Shown here piece after piece: positions 56,758-64,000 of a DNA stretch of 64,000 nucleotides. Positions within the stretch are counted from its first letter, which is position 1, and every line of letters starts with the position of its first letter. A program made the position numbers and the translations under genes. The notes under the pieces were generated by a model that saw nothing but the letters and a program-made list of their open reading frames with translations, was not told where the DNA came from and ran no database searches. Location of the stretch: contig NW_006767434.1 of the NCBI RefSeq assembly GCF_000264995.1, forward strand, positions 285,450 to 349,449. The letters run 5' to 3'. Origin of the DNA: Punctularia strigosozonata HHB-11173 SS5. Lineage: Eukaryota; Basidiomycota; Agaricomycetes; Corticiales; Punctulariaceae.

Positions 56758-57060
56758 GGCCATCGACGATGGCGGCCGAACCGCTCACGATGACGATTTG
56801 TGCAGGCTTCGCCGGCGCGTCGACATCCGAATGCGTCGCCGCGTTCACGGACAGCGCCAACCAGCTTACGGCCATCCCTCTGTGAGATTGCCCTGTCGTG
56901 CCACTCCCCACCGATTGCGCGCTCACGTTATGGGCTAGCCCGACGACGACCGAGTCCGTCAAGACTCTCAACTGCTTTGGCGAGGGCTGCGAGCTCGTGT
57001 CGACCAACAGCCTCGGGCAGCTCACCACCTCCGTCCAGTGCGTATAATATCCATTCGTTT
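56758..57060 (+). pseudogene. Fragment of a GC-rich host-like gene for a small Cys-containing protein
   Basis: After a good acceptor (CTACAG at 56757) the frame reads MAAEPLTMTICAGFAGASTS, then ECVAAFTDSANQLTAIPL. A GTGAG donor near 56879 and the acceptor GGGCTAG near 56938 would continue it as TTTESVKTLNCFGEGCELV and STNSLGQLTTSVQ. Codon use is far more GC-rich than the flanks. There is no start with signal peptide and no clear end. Probably a captured piece of a host gene, as with the P450 remnant. Family not recognised. Confidence 0.45.
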
Positions 57061-57517
57061 CCCTTCATTTTCACTCCTTTCCCTCTTATCTCGGCTTCTT
57101 CTTCCGGCAGGCCGTCGTCAACCCTTTCGTTTACCCATCACGTATCCATTATCCTCGACCCTCCCAGGCTCGCTCAACTGTAGAAGTAATACATTTGGGC
57201 TCAGCGAACTACGTGCGCACGGAGATCATTGATACGCTGGTTTGAGTGCTGCCCGCTCTGTTACATCAGTCGTCGCCACCCGACCTTCTTCGTACAATGT
57301 GTGAACTCCCTACATTGATTCCTTCTGTTTGATGACTGTCGACGACAGACAGCGCACCACAACTGGTAGTAGATAGCTCTAAGATACGAGAACATGTCTT
57401 GCGGACGAGGGACAGCGTGGATAATCCAGGATGAGATATGACGTGCCCGACGCGGGTTATTACCACTGAGGGACCGTATCCGTTTGCCTACGCTACGCAC
57501 TGTCTTCCAGAATAAGC

Positions 57518-60500
57518 ATGCGAGTACCCCGCAGTGTACTACGGGATCCGAACCAACCAGGATTCCAGCAACGGGGCTTGGTCGAAGGACCGCATTATAC
57601 TGCCCGCCATGTCCTCCCGCCTCACAAAGACGGTGCACCGATCCCGGTGATAGCTTTACCGGATGGCCGCACATACGCTCAGTACCCGTCGAACTACAAG
57701 AGGAAGAGTACATCCCATGGCTTGCCACCTCCTGATGCCAATGAAGAGCAAACCCCCCACAAGCATAACTTTTCAATGCTATCTATGGACTTTGATGGTC
57801 CGATGCAACCTGCTCGAGACAAGGAACGCTACGCCCGTAAAAAGGTCAACCAGTCTCGCCGCTGGCAGGAAACCGTGATTCCGGCCCTTGAGATGCCTTA
57901 CTTGGACTACTTAGCATGGACCAACAACCTTCGGCTCAATCCACCGTGTATATCACCGTGCTCATGCCCTGAAGCTGCCAAAAAGCGGTCACTGAAGATT
58001 CTTGGGGTGTATATCAATCGTAAGCTACGCGTACTTCTGTCGGTTCTTACTCGAATGAACATCGTGTAATAGGCCTCGAGACGGTCAACTTATCTTTATG
58101 TGACTGTACACCCGTGGCACAACACCTTCTACTTCGGGGGCTTTTTCCTTGCGCGCCTCACATGCCGTCATTGGCATTCGACCTCAACATGTTGGAACTA
58201 GTCTCGACGCTCTTCTTGAACATCGCACCCAATGTCACTGCCTGGGCATCTACACTGGAGAGTTTTCTCGGGGTTCGGGAGTATAAACTGCGTACTCGGG
58301 TACGCTGAAGGTTTATCCTCGACTCGCGGAAAGGAAGCTGATTTTCAAGCTAGGACTCTCTTCGGCGCCGCTTTGGTAATGCACTGCAGTGGTATAACCA
58401 CCTGACGGCCAGCGTTGCGCACAGGATAGAGAATAAAATCGATGATGCGCGGAGAAGGATGGAGATGGAGAAAACAGCCAGTGAGCGCATGTCATGCAAA
58501 CATTCCTTTTGCGTACTTACTTTCAAACCGGTTCACTTTCAGCGACAATTACCCGATCTCACAGATCTACCACCCTTGAAGCTGCCGCAAGCGAGGACGC
58601 AGATACTCGGCTTCCAGGCTCCGCGGAGGGAACCTCATCGCAGCCTCGTGCATCTGCAACGAACAACCGCCCGCAACCTCTAAACCCTTTTGACGAATCG
58701 CATCGAGGACTTCCAGGCAGCTCGACTCCGAAAAGTGGTCGCGCAGGTGAACACGCGGATGGAAATCTGCCAAGCAAGTATCTAAGATCCAGATGCTTCC
58801 TATGCTTTGGGAAGCCGCACGACGACGCAGATGCTGAGGGGTAAGTGACAATGCTCATCTGTGTTTATGAAGCTCAAACATCCTCATAGATTTGACGCTA
58901 TAGCATGCCTCGATGCCTGTTTCACACAGAAGCGTCAGGCGCCCCGTCCGGAGAAGAAATCGGACAAGGATGTGGACTCGACTCCATCATGCCGCTCGCA
59001 GCCCAAGGCACGCCCCGTTCGCCGGGATCCTCCACGGTATCACCCAAACTCGGTATTTATATTGGATATGGAGATCAAGCAAATGGAAGAGGAGGTGGCA
59101 CGGCTACGAAGCAAGTCATCGAGCGGCAGCCGCCCCTCCCAGTCCGACGCGGAAGACAAGACGCGAACTAAGCGCAAAGGCAAGAGACGTCATGGTGTTG
59201 ATAGCACGGAGTCGGCCACGCAGCCTGACGTCGAGGAGGACAAGTGCGAAGGTCCGCTTCGGGTGCCCAATTCCGTTCTCGATGGGTGCGAATCTTCCTT
59301 CAAAGCTGCCGACGAGCAACGTGAGAAGGCAAGTACGAACTTCTTTGAAGACACCGGCCTTATGGCTTTGATTTGCCGACACGATCGCGTACTGTGGATC
59401 GCAAATATGAGAAGTGCTGGTGAACGCCAGCACTATTCCCTCGCTCTCCTCAGGAAGCTTTTCCAGCACCTCCCGACCTCCTATCGCATGGGTATCCTGT
59501 ACGATATCGGATGTCAGCTTCACCGCAGCTGCTATAGATGGAAGTTTCTTTCCGAATGCAGCAATCGCATCGTCTTCGCAATCTCTGTCTTTCACGCTTA
59601 TGGGCATCAATGGCCCTGTCAGCTAGTATATCACCCCCGCAAATGCAAGGGATTCGGTCTCTGCGATGGAGAGGGTTGCGAGCGATTCTGGAGCGCAATC
59701 CACCATCTCGTCGCTGTGCTGCGAGTTAGTGGAGTGAGTTTCATGCATCAAATACACGATAATGCCACTCACCGACCTTGCGCAGTATCATCAGCGCCTA
59801 TATGTTCTAGACTCCCAGATTGCCCACCTAGACTCCACTCACAGACGTGCGCTGGGTCATTGGTTATCCAGGAAACATAATCTATGCCTTGCCAGGTTAG
59901 CTGAGGCTAACGAGGAGCTTCGGAAGTGCAACGTAGACCTAGAAGTACTCGATGGTCAGTGGGTTGCACAGCAGGCAGCGCAGACGAGGCCAATCAAACG
60001 TGAGCGCTGTACTAGCCCAGTTGCGATACATGAAACAAGCTTGATTTAGGTCAATCTAAGAACGCGGGCGAGAAAGCAATCGATGCCATCCTGCGGATGG
60101 ACGAGCAAATCCAGATGTTGGACAAGTACATCGCCATGGAAGAACGAAAAGTTCTAACCGGGAATGCGGACCCTACCACGACATCCACCATCAAGCGGCT
60201 TAATGATGACCGTTCCCGTGTGCAACTTAGACGCACGAAGTACTATGACGAGCTGAGCCTCGAGAATGTCGCCGCTCTCACAGATGTTCGCAAGAACAAG
60301 TTCCTTGAGGTCCGAATGAACGCGCTCGCGTTGAAGACCCGTGTACGTGAACGTCTCCGACAGCGAAAGTTCGAGTTAGCCCAAATGAAAAGATCGATCC
60401 GTACGCAGTCGTCTGGCAAGTACAATCGCGATTGAGCTGTTCTTCCGCTCATCGCCTCAGTACAGACCGCAAATTGTCCACTCACACTAGTCAAGCAGTG

Positions 60501-61812
60501 CAGCGACGCGAACCAGCTATCCAGTCGCATGCCCGCCTGTACAATGCCAAATGTCGAGAAATGGGCGAACTCGTTCGGAAAGGGCAAGCACCGCCGGGTG
60601 CAGTCGTCCCCGATGAAATCGACCTCACCAAACTATGGACCCTGGACGTAGACGACAATATCTGGCAAGATACCGGGCTCTTGGACGATGAGACGGCGTC
60701 GACGGACGGAGTGCCACCTCTCTGGCTCGCGGACGAGCAGGTCAGGAAAGGAATTCGGGCGATGCTAGAGGTTCGGCGATGCGAAGAGGAACTGTCGAGA
60801 ATCAGAAAGGAGAGGTCGATTTTGCAAGAATGGGCGCGGGCAGAGTGGGAAGCGATTGAATATGCTATTAAGTCTCACGGAAAGTGCTGGTTATTCGATG
60901 GTCTCTCCGATGCTAACGTACATGGGCATATCAGATGGCGAGGACGGAGTTGTGCACCAACTGCGGATGCGGCGTGGTGAACTGCTTCGCCTGATTGTGA
61001 CATGGCGCCGAAGAGTCGGCGATATAGACAGTGGTGAACTTTGGGACGGGTCGTGGGGCCCAACGTCAAAGGAGATAACCGAAGGCATCCAGCATGAAAT
61101 GCAGGCATCTGCATCGACACCCGCTTCTGCATCGGGACCCGAGCTCTGGTCCTCCGAGTTGTCTAACCCCGCATACTCACAGGAGGCAGCATTCGATCAC
61201 TGCATCCCAGATGATCCGGACGATCCGGACGACTATGTTGACGTCGAAGGGAATCCAGTCGATCTGTCCGACAACGACGATTCAAACGAGGCTCTGGCAG
61301 CGGTCATTGAAAGCGTCGAGAACATGTATCTTCATACTAGCGGTCAGCCTTCCGACGCGTGGATTGATCTTCCCTGGTCATCGGCACCATCAACTCCATC
61401 GTTGATTTACAGCTCCCCAAGCTCCGCCTCTCGGCGTTTGACATCAACACCAAGTGCCAGCTCATCGGCTTCAGCAGCTGATCGCTATTTGCCCGCTATG
61501 TCGGATAGTACAGCTGATCCAGCAACGCCCACAGCACGATCTAGATTTGGTGTTGCCCATCGGAGGGCCGATATGATCGGTACGGGAGGCTCTGCGGGAT
61601 TTAACCTGGCGCGTTCCGTCCCGCGTCCCATCCCGTTTGCATTGCCGTCTACGTCGGAGGTGCATTCGGAAGATGCATTTGATGACCCCCTGACTTCACG
61701 TGAGTGATGTTCTTCTACAGTGCCATGTTAACGTTCTTACGCAGAACTCTCAGGTATGTACGACACCGCCGGCGATGTGTTTTATAGCCCGAAGCGCTCG
61801 AGACTTCAGTAG
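57518..61812 (+). CDS. KDZ (Kyakuja-Dileera-Zisupton) transposase with CxC cysteine cluster
   Basis: Exons: 57518..58019, 58073..58299, 58354..58480, 58543..58840, 58890..59733, 59786..59999, 60050..60419, 60461 onward, up to ..61699, and 61745..61812; about 1,280 residues. Motifs in order: NFSMLSMDFDGPM and a WxxxVIPALEMPYLDYLAW block; the cysteine cluster CISPCSCPEAAKKRSLKILG, SLCDCTPVAQHLLLRGLFPC; DSLRRRFGNALQWYNHLTAS; RCFLCFGK; then the core AIACLDACFTQKR, ALICRHDRVLWIANMRSAGE, SYRMGILYDIGCQLHR, FAISVFHAYGHQWPCQL, CKGFGLCDGEGCERFWSAIH. The acidic residues in LDACF, YDIGC and GEGCERFWS are the expected catalytic ones of this DDE-type family. A coiled region and an acidic tail follow. Only one junction, near 60,850-60,945, does not splice cleanly (34-nt intron or frameshift). 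The start codon is tentative. Confidence 0.88.
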
Positions 61813-61929
61813 TAGTGCTAAACTTTTATGTATCTTACGGACGACCTACATTGAGCCCGTTGAGCCCAGCGAGACGCAGCATGAGAAATGTGCACCGTCC
61901 ACCTTCGCCAAGGTGGGTAACGTCGCTGG

Positions 61930-62400
61930 ATCATCCATAATGCGGGAGACATCGCTGCAGTTGGAGTTGGATCATCCAGCTTCGTATACCATGCATCCGG
62001 CGACGAGGTGGATTGTCCACACTGCAGAGCCCCGCGGGTTACGTAGTGTGGACCGTCCACAATCTACATGGGCAACACGGGAGTCGTCCACCATGTCCAC
62101 GGTGGATGCTCCAGCTTTCCATCACTCTGCTAAAAGTCCTGTTGGACAGTCCACACGGACAGGATGTATCCACTGTGCTCAATGTGGATGCTCCAACATT
62201 CCATCGTATATTTTGCAGTGCTGTTGGACGATCCACGTACATATATGGCTATCCACAGTGTTATGTAGTGGATGTTCCAGCATTCCATAACGCTGCTGGA
62301 AGACCTGCTGGACAATACACACGTACATGTGCGAAGGGCAGTCCTAGTGGACGATCCACGCGTACATATGCGAAGGGCTGTCCACACGAGATGTTCGTGA
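61930..62400. repeat. Right subterminal palindrome array
   Basis: Cores such as TGGATTGTCCA, TGGACCGTCCA, TGGACAGTCCA, TGGACGATCCA and TGGATGCTCCA, at least ten of them, with further copies near 62886-62935. They match the left array at 41460-41840. Confidence 0.75.
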
Positions 62401-62955
62401 CCGGAGATGTTTCTCCGTCACCCACTCGGCTCGGAATATACAGCTGTCTAAGCCAGCATGAACAGACGGTTGATATCGATGCCCGGATGCTATCCAGTAG
62501 TACGGGATGGACGCGTGTTGGATGGCAAGCACGAAGAATTTCATTATGAGAAGGTACGAGTTGCAAAACAACATGTGGGTAGTTCGTGCGGTCTATGCCA
62601 AAGGAAATGAAGGGAGCACAATTGCGCCGGAAATATACCTACCTACCTACCTACCAACCTTTCGCAATCGGACCCCTAACACCGCGAAGGTACAATATGG
62701 CCGCCCCAATGCGCCCCAACTTATCAGAAATCCACATGGGCGTTCCATAGTAAGTCCTTTGCATACTGAAACCTGTCTTTACAGGCGTGCATCGTAGAGA
62801 AGATACTTGGGCACTAGGTATGAACACATCTATATAGAGAAGACCACGAGCAACGTTGTAGCTGACGTGTATTCTGCACGAACGATGGATCGTGGATTGT
62901 CCAATGTATATGTCGTCGGATTGTCGTCCACAATACGTGGATGCATCATATTTAC
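62401..62955. other. Inner flank of the right transposon end
   Basis: No gene recognised. A (CTAC)n run lies at 62637-62656 and more subterminal motifs lie between 62880 and 62940. Confidence 0.45.
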
Positions 62956-63036
62956 GGACGACAACACCTCTTGGGAGCAAAAATGAGGTGGGAGAGATAC
63001 ACCTTAGAGGCGTCCGTACATGGGGTGCCTGAGGTG
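62956..63036 (-). repeat. Right terminal inverted repeat, 81 bp
   Basis: Inverted match of 40839-40919. The outer edge ends CCTGAGGTG at 63036, followed at once by the target duplication. Confidence 0.88.
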
Positions 63037-63043
63037 ACTGCGC
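63037..63043. repeat. Target-site duplication, right (ACTGCGC)
   Basis: Direct repeat of 40832-40838. The next base differs from the left flank, so the duplication is 7 bp as seen. Confidence 0.8.
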
Positions 63044-63361
63044 GCCGTGTGCCCGACATTCCTTGGTGCAACTTGTCTACGTCATGCTTGATAAAGTGCC
63101 GCCGAGATGCCGAAGCAGTGCAGATCGCCATGTGCCTGGGCCTGAGTTGGCATAACACGTGCTGGCTGCCGGATTTCTATATTGAGCATCCACCGCCCAT
63201 TGACCGAGTCTCGCCACGTGTCATAGAACCCGAGCCGCCGGGTTTCCTCCCACAGGGCGCTAAGCGTGCGCTGCTCTAAGTTGTGAATTCTTCTAAGTCC
63301 TATAGATGAGCGGAATGCGCATTTGTGCTCTGTTACATGTACATTTGAAGTAATATATACA

Positions 63362-64000
63362 CTAGTCGTCTAAGTATCCCTCCCATGCATCTTGCAGAAG
63401 CTGCTCCGGATCGGCCACGTTGTCGTCGTCGATGTCGTCCTCAAAGGAATCGAAATCGTGTTGGGAAACCAAAGCTGGCGAGGATGAGACAAGACGAGAA
63501 TCTGCGTCGTCAGTGACTGCGGCATCGCGAGCTGAGTTCGGAACATTGTTGACGTCCGCAGCGACAGCGGCAGGTCCAAAGTCGGCGGGACCAGCTTCCG
63601 CAATAGTGGCCGTTGCGGGACCGGGTTCGACGGCGGCAGCAACGGCGCCGGCGTCAGCACCTTGAGCCAGGCTGAGCCGCAGCCTGTCCTGAGCAAGCTT
63701 GCGTTTACGCGGTTTGCCGTACTTGATGTATGGTCCTACCCAGTCGCTGCCGAGGTTGTGTTTGAGGAGCACTGGGACCCACTTCGCCGCAAAACCGCGC
63801 ACTTGCCGACGGAGTATCGATGCTTGCTTACAGGCGGAGGCGTCGAGGGAGTGTCGGAGACTTTCAGAGATGTCGGTACGACGAGCAGGTTGAGATAGCC
63901 ACCATTCAGCCTTCCACTCCATCCATACGATAGTCCGCCGCATTTCCTCCCCCAGAAGAACGACTTCCTCTGCCCATCGCGCTGCACGGGCGTCCGTCTT
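63362..64000 (-). CDS. C-terminal part of a second KDZ-type transposase-like protein, running off the right edge
   Basis: The minus-strand frame is open from 64000 to the stop at 63362. It reads ARAARWAEEVVLLGEEMRRT, WMEWKAEWWLSQPARRTD, KQASILRRQVRGFAAKWVPV, then an Ala/Pro-rich low-complexity part and an acidic end DIDDDNVADPEQLL. The block RAxRWxEEVxLLxEEMRR..WKAxWW is, as I recall, typical of the C-terminal tail of CxC2-type KDZ transposases in Agaricomycetes. The catalytic core would lie beyond the window. It is 325 bases outside the right end of the 22-kb element and in the opposite orientation to its transposase, so it belongs to another element. Confidence 0.6.
   Translation of the reverse strand, partial: KTDARAARWAEEVVLLGEEMRRTIVWMEWKAEWWLSQPARRTDISESLRHSLDASACKQASILRRQVRGFAAKWVPVLLKHNLGSDWVGPYIKYGKPRKRKLAQDRLRLSLAQGADAGAVAAAVEPGPATATIAEAGPADFGPAAVAADVNNVPNSARDAAVTDDADSRLVSSSPALVSQHDFDSFEDDIDDDNVADPEQLLQDAWEGYLDD

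Larger units (their letters stand above)
40839..63036 (+). mobile_element. Complete 22.2-kb KDZ-type DNA transposon
   Basis: The ends are 81-bp inverted repeats (40839-40919 and 62956-63036) with about four differences, beginning CACCTCAGGCACCCCATGTA. They are flanked by the direct 7-bp duplication ACTGCGC (40832-40838 and 63037-63043). Arrays of short palindromes of the type TGGACNGTCCA fill 41460-41840 and 61930-62400 just inside the two ends. The interior encodes a Kyakuja-Dileera-Zisupton (KDZ) transposase on the plus strand near the right end, a very large accessory gene on the minus strand from the left side, two further genes and decayed host gene pieces. KDZ elements with cargo are known from Agaricomycetes. 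The exact borders here are read directly from the sequence and are independent of any database. Confidence 0.86.

Noticed and set aside
57261-57776. Minus-strand open frame opposite the transposase start
   Set aside because: No domain, no start context; it is the antisense shadow of the plus-strand coding exon.
62941-63279. Plus-strand open frame spanning the right inverted repeat (MRWERYTLEASVHGVPEV..)
   Set aside because: The shared protein-like text with the left end arises because both are the transposon's inverted repeat; the frame crosses the element border.

Overview
This window looks like nuclear DNA of a basidiomycete, most likely an Agaricomycete of the polypore type. Nearly every gene is split by short introns of about 50-100 nt with GT..AG ends and CTAAC-like branch points. 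Basidiomycete hallmarks are two lipopeptide mating-pheromone precursors ending in a CaaX box (CVIA), a fungal chitin synthase, DUF6534-type membrane proteins and KDZ (Kyakuja-Dileera-Zisupton) transposases. No bacterial-style operons, CRISPR arrays or rRNA genes are visible. All functions come from reading translated exons by eye; no database search was run.

Region 1 (1 to about 25.3 kb) is a GC-rich, gene-dense host block. In order it holds: a partial minus-strand gene at the left edge; a UBC1-type ubiquitin-conjugating enzyme; an uncharacterised Gln/Gly-rich protein; a helical-bundle plus pseudokinase protein with MLKL-like architecture; a CipC-like stress protein with a Gly/Pro repeat tail; pheromone precursor 1; a chitin synthase; a small protein with possible papain-like His/Cys motifs; an APH-type kinase; a c-type cytochrome-like gene; a vacuolar-type serine carboxypeptidase; pheromone precursor 2; and an intron-bearing tRNA-Gly. 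The two pheromone genes suggest the neighbourhood of a B (pheromone/receptor) mating-type locus, but no STE3 receptor was recognised in the window.

Region 2 (25.3-40.8 kb) is lower in GC and patchier. It holds a 1.06 kb MITE with TA target duplications and a second MITE nested inside it, two DUF6534 paralogues, a third small MITE, a multi-pass membrane protein, a paralogue of the 17.5 kb gene, a retrotransposon tail, a decayed membrane-protein gene and a 33-bp GC-rich tandem array interrupted by an N gap.

Region 3 (40,839-63,036) appears to be one complete 22.2 kb DNA transposon. It has 81-bp terminal inverted repeats, a 7-bp target-site duplication (ACTGCGC), arrays of short palindromes (TGGAC-N-GTCCA type) inside both ends, a KDZ transposase (57.5-61.8 kb), a very large multi-exon accessory gene on the opposite strand (42.0-48.0 kb), an unrecognised modular gene, a small coiled-coil gene and decayed pieces of host genes, including a cytochrome P450. 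Just outside it, the C-terminus of what looks like a second KDZ transposase runs off the right edge.

Assembly caveats: there are N gaps at 3063-3377, 13960-14411 and 39796-40605. The first is flanked by an identical 834-bp duplication and is probably false. The second lies wholly inside a chitin synthase intron, so no coding sequence is lost.
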